From the NCBI GenBank assembly GCA_963724645.1, contig CAVRVJ010000003.1, positions 372,001-436,000 on the forward strand: DNA of 64,000 nt. Direction: 5' to 3'. The notes under the pieces were generated by a model, which was not told the origin of the DNA, ran no database searches, and saw only the letters and a program-made list of their open reading frames with translations. Positions 7,576-15,075 of this stretch are shown here, piece by piece (the first letter of the stretch is position 1; each line of letters starts with the position of its first letter). This DNA comes from CAVXSP01 sp963724645 (GTDB lineage: Bacteria; Acidobacteriota; Vicinamibacteria; Vicinamibacterales; SCN-69-37). A program made the position numbers and the translations under genes.

Positions 7576-10302
7576 CTATTCGTATTTGAGCGCGCGCATC
7601 GGATCGACTCTCGCGGCGCGGCTGGCCGGTACGAGGCCAGCCGCGACCGCGACGAGCATCAGCGCCGCCAACGACGCCGCGAGCACCGAGGCGTCGTGAA
7701 ACTCCAGACCGAACAGCAGCGATCTGGCCGCGCGACCGATCAGCAGCGCCAGGCCGAGACCTATTCCCCCGCCAACCGCCGCGATCGCACCGACCTGCCG
7801 GAGCACCATCCATCGCACTCGCCCGCGCGTGGCGCCGAGCGCCATCCGCAAGCCAATCTCTGACGTGCGTTGCGCGACTGCGTACGAGACCACTCCGTAC
7901 AGCCCGATCCCGGCGACGAGCGTCGCCAGCGCGGCGAAGGCGCCGGTCATGGTGCTCATCAGACGGTACTGAACCATCGCGCCTCCCAGCGCGTCGTTCA
8001 TCGTGCGAAGTTTCTCGATTGGAAGGCGGGCGTCCAGGCGGCCGACGGTCTGCCGGACCGCGCTCATCGTCTCGGCGGCCCTCCCGGAGGTTCGCAGAAA
8101 GAACGCGCGGAAGCCTGGGCGCCTGTCGGTCTGGGCATGCGGCACAAAAAACATCGGCGCGACCGCTTCCGTCAGGTTGTTGTGCTTCGCATCGGCGACA
8201 AGGCCGACGATCTCGATGTCATACGTGCGTGAACCGCGCGAGATCCGCTTCCCGACGGCCTGGCGGGCGAATCCGAATTTCCTGGTGAACGCCTCGTTGA
8301 CGATCGCCACCTTCGGCGCGCCTGCGGAGTCGTCAACGGTAAACTCCCGGCCCGCCACGAGCGGAACACCCAGCGTTCGGAAGTAGTGCGGACCAATCTC
8401 GTCGTAGAGCGCATCGTCGCCGTCGGGACCTCGCTCCACGCCCTCGACGCGGACACTCGTAGAGCGATTGTCGTTCTCGAAGAGTGGCGTCGTCGACGAC
8501 ACGACGGACGTCACGCCCGGCACGGCGCTGAGCTCCTGCTCCACCCGATTGAACAAGGTGACCGACCGTTCGGGGTCATAACCGTTTCGCGCCGGCGCCA
8601 GCGTGAACGTCATGACGCCTTCTGGCTGCATGCCCACATCCGCGCGAGTCAGCCGCAGCAGGCTGGACGTGAAGAGTCCCGCCAAGACGAGCAGCACCAT
8701 CGACGCCGCGACCTGCGCCGTCGCCAGCGACGCGCGGAGCCGTGACGCGCGCCGGCCGCCGGCGTGCCCGGATTGCATCTTCAACGCCGCCAGCGATCCC
8801 GCGCGCGAGATGTGCATGGCCGGGTACAGCCCGGTGGCGAGCGCCACACCTACCGCGAGCAGCGGCGTGACAAGAAGCACCGAGTCGTCGAGTTGGATGA
8901 GCAACACGCTATTGAAGAGCGCGTCCACCAGCTCGAGCGTCCATCGCGCGACGAGCACGCTCGCCAGCGCGGACGCGCACGCGAGGACGGACGATTCGGT
9001 CAGCAGCTGGGCGATGAGCCGGGCGCGGCTCGCACCAATCGACAGGCGCGTGGCCATTTCCTTCGCGCGCGCGGCGGCGCGCGCCAGCACGAGATTGGTC
9101 ACGTTGATGCAGGCGATCGCGAGGAGCAGGCCGGTGACGCAGAGCAGGAGCGTGAACGGCGCCTGCGCCTCGCGCAGAAGGCTGCTCTGTCCCCGTGCGG
9201 CAGAGTCGAGTTGTAGCGACATGGCGCCGAACTGCGCCAGCGTTTGCGGCCCCAGTCCTTCCCGCAGCGGCACTTCCACTTCGCGGATGATGGCGCGATA
9301 CGGCGGATCGAGCGCGGCCTGGGCCTGCTCGCGCGTGATGCCCGGCTTCAAGCGCGCAAACAGATAGACCCAATAGCCGCGGCGATTGTCGGCCTGCTGC
9401 GTCGTGGTGGGCAGCACGCGCCATCGCATGCTGATCGGCACGAACACCTTCGGAAACAATCCCGGCACGGTACCGCTGAATCCTTCGGGCGCTACGCCGA
9501 CGATGGTGAGCGTCTCGCCGTTCACGAACAGCCTCTCGCCGAGCACGTTCGCGCGCCCCTGGAAACGTTTCTGCCAGTAGGCGTGCGCGAGCACCACGAC
9601 TTCAGAGCCACCCGCGCGGTCATCCTCGGAACCGAGCAGCCTGCCGATCGCGGGACGAACGTCAAGCACGCGGAAGTACGAGCCGGACACGAGGAGGCCG
9701 TCGTCTTTGACGGTTTCGTTGTCCACGCCCAGGTTCACCACGAGGTCGCGCTGCGCGGCGATGCCGGTAAACACCGTCTGCAGCCGCTCCAGGTCCCGGA
9801 ACATCGGATAGCTGAAGACGCCGGCGCACGCGCCCAGCCCGCTGCACGAGACCGAGCCCGATCTGGGTCCCGGCGACAGCAGCGTGACGAGCTTGTGCGG
9901 CTCGGGCACCGGCAGCCGCCGCAGCAGCAACTGGTTGAAGAGCGAAAACATCGCCACGTTGGCGCCGATGCCCAGCGCCAGCGTGACGACGGCCACGGCC
10001 GTGACGCCGGGCGCCCGGCGAAACATGCGCAGCGTGTAGCGGACGTCCTGCGCGCGCTCGCTGAGGAATTGCGCCATCACGAAACGCCGGCGGCGCCGTT
10101 CGTCGATCTCGACGCATTCCGACTGCGATCGATCGCGATCGCCCAGCCGCCGGAGCGCGATCTCGCGCGCGCGCCCGGGTGACTCGCCGCGCTCGACGAG
10201 CTCGCGGATCCGCATATCGAGATGAAACGACAGCTCGGCGTCGACATCGCGGCGCGGGTCGAGGCCGAACAGACCGCGGAATTGGCGCATTTTCTTCATC
10301 AC
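7576..10302 (-). CDS. FtsX/MacB-like permease with N-terminal prefix domain (908 aa)
   Basis: Intact large permease of the type abundant in Acidobacteria. Residues 1-80 form the cytoplasmic prefix domain (DVDAELSFHLDMRIRELVER). Residues about 95-125 are the first membrane helix, with LALGIGANVAMFSL. A MacB-like periplasmic core (about 130-370) and an FtsX block with CINVTNLVLARAAAR (about 400-520) follow. The second half repeats the plan and ends PASRAARVDPMRALKYE. Such proteins usually lack a dedicated ATPase in the operon. The start overlaps the last four bases of the PadR gene, so the two are coupled and PadR probably represses the pair. The cargo cannot be deduced; relatives export macrolides, peptides or lipoproteins. 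Confidence 0.9.
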   Translation of the reverse strand: MMKKMRQFRGLFGLDPRRDVDAELSFHLDMRIRELVERGESPGRAREIALRRLGDRDRSQSECVEIDERRRRRFVMAQFLSERAQDVRYTLRMFRRAPGVTAVAVVTLALGIGANVAMFSLFNQLLLRRLPVPEPHKLVTLLSPGPRSGSVSCSGLGACAGVFSYPMFRDLERLQTVFTGIAAQRDLVVNLGVDNETVKDDGLLVSGSYFRVLDVRPAIGRLLGSEDDRAGGSEVVVLAHAYWQKRFQGRANVLGERLFVNGETLTIVGVAPEGFSGTVPGLFPKVFVPISMRWRVLPTTTQQADNRRGYWVYLFARLKPGITREQAQAALDPPYRAIIREVEVPLREGLGPQTLAQFGAMSLQLDSAARGQSSLLREAQAPFTLLLCVTGLLLAIACINVTNLVLARAAARAKEMATRLSIGASRARLIAQLLTESSVLACASALASVLVARWTLELVDALFNSVLLIQLDDSVLLVTPLLAVGVALATGLYPAMHISRAGSLAALKMQSGHAGGRRASRLRASLATAQVAASMVLLVLAGLFTSSLLRLTRADVGMQPEGVMTFTLAPARNGYDPERSVTLFNRVEQELSAVPGVTSVVSSTTPLFENDNRSTSVRVEGVERGPDGDDALYDEIGPHYFRTLGVPLVAGREFTVDDSAGAPKVAIVNEAFTRKFGFARQAVGKRISRGSRTYDIEIVGLVADAKHNNLTEAVAPMFFVPHAQTDRRPGFRAFFLRTSGRAAETMSAVRQTVGRLDARLPIEKLRTMNDALGGAMVQYRLMSTMTGAFAALATLVAGIGLYGVVSYAVAQRTSEIGLRMALGATRGRVRWMVLRQVGAIAAVGGGIGLGLALLIGRAARSLLFGLEFHDASVLAASLAALMLVAVAAGLVPASRAARVDPMRALKYE

Positions 10303-10637
10303 GACCGCCCCGCTTCGAGCGCGGCGAACACGGCTGCCGCGTAGCGGCGCCAGTTATCCGTCTCGACCTGCAACCTCGCCCGGCCTCTTTTCGTCAGCGC
10401 GTAGAATTTTGCCTGGCGGTTGTTTTCGGACACACCCCAGGTGGCGTCGATCCAGCCTCGCTCTTCGAGCCGGTGGAGCGCGGGGTACAGCGTGCCCTCC
10501 CCAACCGCCAACGCGTCGTCAGTAGCCTGTTCGATCCAGCGCGCGACCGCGTAGCCGTGGGCCGGGCCCCAGCTCAGCGCGCGAAGAATCAGCAGGTCGA
10601 GCGTGCCACGCAGGATGTCGGGGGTTGGCTGGGCCAT
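10299..10637 (-). CDS. PadR-family transcription regulator
   Basis: A 112-residue winged-helix regulator with the family hallmarks: LDLLILRALSWGPAHGYAVA at the N-terminus, GTLYPALHRLEERGWI for the recognition helix and wing, and a C-terminal dimerisation helix. PadR proteins repress neighbouring efflux genes and release DNA when a small hydrophobic ligand binds. The gene is first in a two-gene unit with the permease and overlaps it by four bases. A perfect 8-bp inverted repeat lies 39-63 bases upstream of the start. Confidence 0.92.
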   Translation of the reverse strand: MAQPTPDILRGTLDLLILRALSWGPAHGYAVARWIEQATDDALAVGEGTLYPALHRLEERGWIDATWGVSENNRQAKFYALTKRGRARLQVETDNWRRYAAAVFAALEAGRS

Positions 10638-10675
10638 TCGGCGCTCCCATCGGGTTCAGAGGGGAGTCTAGCGAA

Positions 10676-10700
10676 CGTCCCCTCGGAATACAAGGGGACG
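10676..10700. promoter_or_regulatory. Inverted repeat upstream of padR-like gene
   Basis: CGTCCCCT (10676-10683) and AGGGGACG (10693-10700) form a perfect inverted repeat around a 9-base AT-richer centre, in the promoter region of the PadR/permease unit. It could be the PadR operator. A role in termination of the rightward direction is less likely because no gene reads into it. Confidence 0.4.
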
Positions 10701-10712
10701 ATCGGCGCACAC

Positions 10713-12491
10713 CTAATCCGCGTGCAGTCGCAGCGGACTCACGTCCATCGGCAGCGAATCTTCGAATTCGAGCGGCGTCCGGTGAGCCACCCGGAGCCGC
10801 CGGCGGTGCAGCACAACCGTAGCGACCAAGAGAGACAGGTTTATGACCCAGCCGAGGAGGCCGAGCGGCAGGTTCCATTGCACGATGGCGGTGCCGGCCG
10901 CCGTGAACCCGCCGAAGGACGCGATCGCGATCAGCACCGCCTGCGGAACGAACTGCTTGCCGGGAATGTACGAACAGGTAAATGGGATGCGCGCCCAGTC
11001 CTTCATGAGCAGCTCAACATACAGGAACCCGCAGAGCGCGGTTGCAATCAGCACCGGAATCGCGCGCATGCCAAGCATCAGCCACTGAAACGGAAATGTC
11101 AGCGCGATGGGCGCGATCACGCCAAGGACGCGCACGATCTGAGCGGCCGCTTTGAGTTGATTCGGGCGCCAGAGATCCCGTTCGGTCATCCGGAAGATCC
11201 AGTTGGCCCGTGGTTCGACTGGCACTCGAAGCGCCAGCCGCACCGCGCGACAGGCGATGTACATCAGGGCGAACGGCGCCCAGAGCGCCGACGCGATCAT
11301 CTTCGGCTGTGGGGCGCCGCCGCTTTGCCACCAGGCGATCACGCCCGAGACCAGGTAACTGTTGGCCACCAGCCCGCCGCCGATCGCCGAGAGCACGATG
11401 GCAATGCCCTGGTGCAGCACGCTGCGCCGAAGGGTCATGAGGATGAAGGTGCGGACGGCGATGAAGGGAGTGTCCCGGCTCGCGAGACGCGCGCGTCGCG
11501 CCCAGGCGTGCGGAATCCGGCGCCGCCACGAGCGCGGCCACTGATGGGCGAAGCCGAACCCCCACGTGCCGCGCCCGACCGATCCGCCCGCCGGCCGCGC
11601 CATCAGCCGATCGAAGTGCCCGTACAGCCAGGCGTAGGTCATCACGACACTGGCCGTCGTCGTGATCAACGCGAGAGCCGCGACCCGAGCGAGGGCGACG
11701 AAATGTGGGCGGTGATTGCCGCGCAGATACTCCTCGGCCCCGACGAACCACGCCGGCGGCGCGAAGAGGAGCCAGCGCGAGCCCATAGCGAGTGCCGGTC
11801 CCTCCGCCGGCAATCGGAAGAGCCACGGAAGACACAACACGAGCGCGCAGAGCATGACGCTTCTGAGCATCGCGGAAAGCGCCAGCGCGCGCCCTGGCGG
11901 CGCCAGCAGCATCACCACTCCGTGAATGGCGATCACGCCCAGGATGCCGAATGCCGATCCGCCGAGCGCCGCGGTGGCGTACGCGCCGACCCGCATCGCG
12001 AAGGCGCCTTCGGCCCAGCGCGATACCAACGTCAACAGAAGGACCGGCGTCAGGGCCAGGTGGGCCGACACCACAAACAGCCCGGTGAACAGAGTCAGCG
12101 CCAGTAGCTTCGCGCCGAACACCAGGCGCCGCGTCACAGGCAGCGCCATGAGGACGCGGAAGTCGGTTTCGTCGGGAAAGAGCGCGTGGCCGGCCAGCAC
12201 GGTGGCTAACGCGACCATCCACATCGGAAACGCGATCAGGAACGCGTGGTCGCCGAGCACGGCCCGACGGTACAGTTCTGGATTTGTGCGGCTCGCGAGC
12301 GTGGCGTACTTGAGCGCGTAGACGCGCAGGAGCAACAGGCCGAAGGTGAAGTACAACGCGCAGATGCCGATGACGAGCCGCGTGAACGACGACGCCGCCG
12401 CGTCAGACAGGACACCGAAGTCGAAGAGGGATCCGAAGAAATGGCGGGTCAGTCGATACCACCCGCGGTCGCGCATCTCGTCACGCCACAC
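10713..12491 (-). CDS. ABC-2-like multi-spanning membrane protein
   Basis: Polytopic membrane protein of 592 residues with roughly 12 hydrophobic segments spread over two halves, separated by an Arg-rich cytoplasmic stretch (about residues 310-345). The order ATPase then polytopic protein, with an 11-base overlap of the ATPase gene, makes it the membrane part of an ABC exporter, although its sequence is not one I can name. The frame opens with GTG at 12491. An ATG at 12476, four bases after the ATPase stop, is an equally good start. The C-terminal 25 residues are charged and cytoplasmic. Confidence 0.75.
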   Translation of the reverse strand: MWRDEMRDRGWYRLTRHFFGSLFDFGVLSDAAASSFTRLVIGICALYFTFGLLLLRVYALKYATLASRTNPELYRRAVLGDHAFLIAFPMWMVALATVLAGHALFPDETDFRVLMALPVTRRLVFGAKLLALTLFTGLFVVSAHLALTPVLLLTLVSRWAEGAFAMRVGAYATAALGGSAFGILGVIAIHGVVMLLAPPGRALALSAMLRSVMLCALVLCLPWLFRLPAEGPALAMGSRWLLFAPPAWFVGAEEYLRGNHRPHFVALARVAALALITTTASVVMTYAWLYGHFDRLMARPAGGSVGRGTWGFGFAHQWPRSWRRRIPHAWARRARLASRDTPFIAVRTFILMTLRRSVLHQGIAIVLSAIGGGLVANSYLVSGVIAWWQSGGAPQPKMIASALWAPFALMYIACRAVRLALRVPVEPRANWIFRMTERDLWRPNQLKAAAQIVRVLGVIAPIALTFPFQWLMLGMRAIPVLIATALCGFLYVELLMKDWARIPFTCSYIPGKQFVPQAVLIAIASFGGFTAAGTAIVQWNLPLGLLGWVINLSLLVATVVLHRRRLRVAHRTPLEFEDSLPMDVSPLRLHAD

Positions 12492-13245
12492 GGATCGTGT
12501 CCAGGATCTGCCGTGCCACCGGCGAGAAGTCCGGTTGATCGGTCACGCGCACGAAGAGATCTTCCAGCGACTCGGTCCCGGTCCGATCATGGTCCGCGAC
12601 CGACCGCTCCGCGACAACGCGACCAGCGGAGAGGATGACCACGCGCGAGCACAGCTTCTCCACCATGTCGAACCGGTGCGTGCTGAACAGAATCATCTTG
12701 CCCATGGCGGCGAACTGCGTAAGCAGCGATCGGAACAGCAGCCCGGCGTTGACGTCCAGGCCGGAGAACGGCTCGTCGAGCACGAGGAGATCCGGATCGT
12801 GCAGCAGCGCAGCGGCCAGCAGGACCCGTTGGCGCATGCCTTTCGAGAAGGCGTTCATCGTCTTGTAGCGGCTGTCGTGCAACTGAAAGAGGTGCAGGAG
12901 ACGCGCGGTCTTCTCGGCCAGCGCGCCCTCTGGGATGTCACGCAGCCGGCCTACCAGCGTCAGATACTCGCCCGCCGTGAGATGCGCGTAGAGGTACGGC
13001 TCCTCGGGTACGTAGCCGATGCGGCGCTTGTACTCGACCGGGTGCTCGCCGAGCGTGAGGTTGTCCAGCGATAACGATCCGGCGCTCGGCTCGAGAAGTC
13101 CGACGACGAGATTGACCGTCGTGCTCTTGCCCGAGCCATTGGGGCCGAGATAGCCGACGATTTCGCCGCGCCGAATCTCGAAAGTGACGCGATCGAGCGC
13201 GAGCAGCCCGCCGTACCGTTTGGTCAGCCTGCGCGCCCGGAGCAT
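12481..13245 (-). CDS. ABC transporter ATP-binding protein
   Basis: Complete nucleotide-binding subunit of about 254 residues that powers the membrane protein encoded next. Visible motifs are Walker A GPNGSGKST, the Q-loop in GYVPEE, the signature FSKGMRQR (a variant of LSGGQ typical of ABC-2 exporters), Walker B LLVLDEPFSGLD and the switch His in LFSTHR. The start is the ATG at 13245 (MLRARRLTKRYGG); the longer open frame upstream is read-through of the neighbouring gene in another frame. The CcmA-like domain suggests export of a lipid, peptide or drug. Confidence 0.92.
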   Translation of the reverse strand: MLRARRLTKRYGGLLALDRVTFEIRRGEIVGYLGPNGSGKSTTVNLVVGLLEPSAGSLSLDNLTLGEHPVEYKRRIGYVPEEPYLYAHLTAGEYLTLVGRLRDIPEGALAEKTARLLHLFQLHDSRYKTMNAFSKGMRQRVLLAAALLHDPDLLVLDEPFSGLDVNAGLLFRSLLTQFAAMGKMILFSTHRFDMVEKLCSRVVILSAGRVVAERSVADHDRTGTESLEDLFVRVTDQPDFSPVARQILDTIRVA

Positions 13246-13249
13246 GCGC

Positions 13250-13712
13250 TCACAACAGCCGGCGCCGGTGGGTGCGCGGCGGGATTCGGATGAGCCGCAC
13301 GCTGAAGACAATGGTCGCCGCGATGACGAGCACGACAATGACGGCCAGCAGCTCCAGGCCGAGCAGCTCCTCGTCGGCGCCGTCGGCAGGGACGCCGAGC
13401 CTGAAGCGCGGCCAGAACGGCGCCAGCGTCGAGAGCAGGATCGTCGGCGCGGCGACCGCCGCCAGGACCGATGGCCGGCCATCCCGTGCGCATCCATTGC
13501 ACCAGGATCGATTGCAGGAGGTCGCGGCCCATGTGCGCGCGGAGTCTCCAGACGTCCGACGCGGCCGTCGAGCGTCGAGCCTCGAGGCACGCGTCGTGGA
13601 AGTCGCACAGCATTTGCGCCGAGAACTCGCGTCGGAAGGCTGATGGATAGAGGTACAGCCCGGCCCGGTACCACATCGCGTCGAAGCCAGGCGGCAGGCG
13701 CATGGGAGTCAC
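13250..13712 (-). CDS. Small membrane protein of the exporter operon (one frame break)
   Basis: The first half begins MRLPPGFDAMWYRAGLYLYP and continues with an amphipathic segment rich in Arg (YPSAFRREFSAQMLCDF). This is the pattern of the 'prefix' proteins found beside acidobacterial ABC permeases. Near 13475 (GWPAI) the frame must change by one base. The continuation then gives two hydrophobic helices (AAVAAPTILLSTLAPFW and LLAVIVVLVIAATIVF) and a stop at 13250. The joined protein is about 154 residues. It lies between the PadR gene (four-base overlap) and the ATPase gene. The break is probably a sequencing indel, because both halves are well formed. Confidence 0.6.
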
Positions 13713-14035
13713 CGGGCGGGCCGGGGCACCGCACGCGACCGCGCGACGCGGACGATCGCGTCGAGCCGGTCGACTTCCGTCTCCAGGGCGTTCCGCCCGG
13801 AGCGGGTCAGGCGGTAGTACTTGCGACGCTCATCGACGGACCGCACGGGCCCTTCGCTTTCTTCGACCCAGCCCATTTCCATCAGGCGCTGCAGCGTCCC
13901 GTAGATCGTGCCGGGGCCGAGGCGAAGCCGCCCTTCTGTCTGGCGCAGGACTTCCTTCAGGATGCCGTAACCGTGGCGCTCGCCCCCGCTGAGCGACAGC
14001 AGCACGTGCACGACGGCGGGTGTGAGGGGCGCCAT
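13709..14035 (-). CDS. PadR-family transcription regulator
   Basis: A 108-residue PadR regulator. It has the helix-turn-helix LSLSGGERHGYGILKEVLRQ, then GPGTIYGTLQRLMEMGWVEE, and the wing ERRKYYRLTRSGRNAL. It heads the unit padR - membrane protein - ABC ATPase - ABC membrane protein, all leftward with overlapping ends, and so most likely represses this exporter. A perfect 11-bp inverted repeat begins at its start codon (14035-14068), giving a strong candidate autoregulatory operator. Confidence 0.92.
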   Translation of the reverse strand: MAPLTPAVVHVLLSLSGGERHGYGILKEVLRQTEGRLRLGPGTIYGTLQRLMEMGWVEESEGPVRSVDERRKYYRLTRSGRNALETEVDRLDAIVRVARSRAVPRPAR

Positions 14036-14068
14036 GTATCCGTCACAGATATATCCATGACGGATACA
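14035..14068. promoter_or_regulatory. Candidate PadR operator (perfect 11-bp inverted repeat)
   Basis: TGTATCCGTCA (14035-14045) is matched exactly by TGACGGATACA (14058-14068) across a 12-base AT-rich centre containing ATATAT. The left arm touches the start codon of the PadR gene, so binding would block transcription or initiation of the exporter unit. Size, symmetry and AT-rich core fit known PadR sites. Confidence 0.65.
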
Positions 14069-14178
14069 GTTGTCAAGTGATGCGGGCGATCAAGAGGCGA
14101 AAACGTAGAAAATCGCTTGTAATTCAGGATTCTGACTTCAGAATTCGGAATTACCGTTCGCGCGCTCCGGGAGGTCCT

Positions 14179-15075
14179 GTGCCCCATATCTCGAGAAGAA
14201 CGTTCCTGCAGAGCGCCGCGGTCGCCACGGCCTTCACCTGGGCGCCGCTCCGCGCTCAGACGCCGGTGTGGAAGGTCGGCGGATTCACGAAGCCGATTCA
14301 GGACCTGTCGTTTGAAGAGACGGCGCGGGTCGCTGTTGAAATCGGCTGGGACGGGATCGAGCTGGCGCTGCGCGCGGGCGGGCACGTGTTGCCGGAGCGC
14401 GTCGAGGAAGACCTGCCGAAGCTCGTCACTGCGCTTCGCGCGCGCGGCCAGGAAATCCTCGTGGTCGCTACCGATATCAACGGCGTCTCGCCGTTGTCGG
14501 AGCGTGTCCTGCGCGCCTCCGCGCGCGCGGGCATCAAGCTCTACCGCACCGGGTACTTCCGGTATCGGCAGGGCGCGTCGATCCCGAAGCAACTCGACGA
14601 GTTCCGCGCCCAACTCAAGGACCTGGCCGCACTCAACGCCCAGATCGGCGTGACCGGGTTGATGCAGAACCACTCGGGCAACGGCTACGTCGGCTCGGCG
14701 GTCTGGGATCTCCACTCGCTCCTCGAGAACATCGACCCGCGGCGCATTGGCGTGCACTTCGACATCGGCCACGCGACCGCCGAGGCCGGCTTGTCCTGGC
14801 CGACGAACTTCGCACTCGTGCAGGATCGCGTCGGCGCCGTGATCGTGAAGGACTTCGTGTGGAAGCGGACGCCGGGCCGGGGCGGCGAGCCCGAGTGGTG
14901 CCCGATCGGTCAGGGCATGGTCAACCCACGATTCTTCACGCTGCTGCGGGCCTCGGGCTTCGACGGTCCGCTGACGATGCAGTACGAATATCCGTTCGAG
15001 AACAACAGCGTCGAGGCGCGCGTCAAGGCGCTCAAGGCCGACAACCTGCAACTGCGCGCCTGGTTGAAGGGATGA
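14179..15075 (+). CDS. Tat-exported sugar phosphate isomerase/epimerase-like protein
   Basis: About 298 residues. The N-terminus ISRRTFLQSAAVATAF is a twin-arginine signal ending near RAQT, so the protein is exported folded. The remainder is a xylose-isomerase-like TIM barrel, with GWDGIELAL (strand and Glu), TGLMQNHSG, IGVHFDIGHA (metal-ligand His and Asp), VIVKDFVW and a final MQYEYPF. I chose GTG 14179, preceded by GGGAGG, because it places the Arg pair correctly. The stop overlaps the ATG of the c-type cytochrome gene (ATGA), so the two are translated together. The substrate is unknown; periplasmic sugar or inositol processing is likely. Confidence 0.8.
   Translation: MPHISRRTFLQSAAVATAFTWAPLRAQTPVWKVGGFTKPIQDLSFEETARVAVEIGWDGIELALRAGGHVLPERVEEDLPKLVTALRARGQEILVVATDINGVSPLSERVLRASARAGIKLYRTGYFRYRQGASIPKQLDEFRAQLKDLAALNAQIGVTGLMQNHSGNGYVGSAVWDLHSLLENIDPRRIGVHFDIGHATAEAGLSWPTNFALVQDRVGAVIVKDFVWKRTPGRGGEPEWCPIGQGMVNPRFFTLLRASGFDGPLTMQYEYPFENNSVEARVKALKADNLQLRAWLKG

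Noticed and set aside
10179..12107. Long open frame on the plus strand opposite the permease and PadR genes (about 640 codons)
   Set aside because: It is antisense to well-supported genes, rich in Arg/His/Gln/Pro and has no family pattern. High GC content produces such shadow frames.
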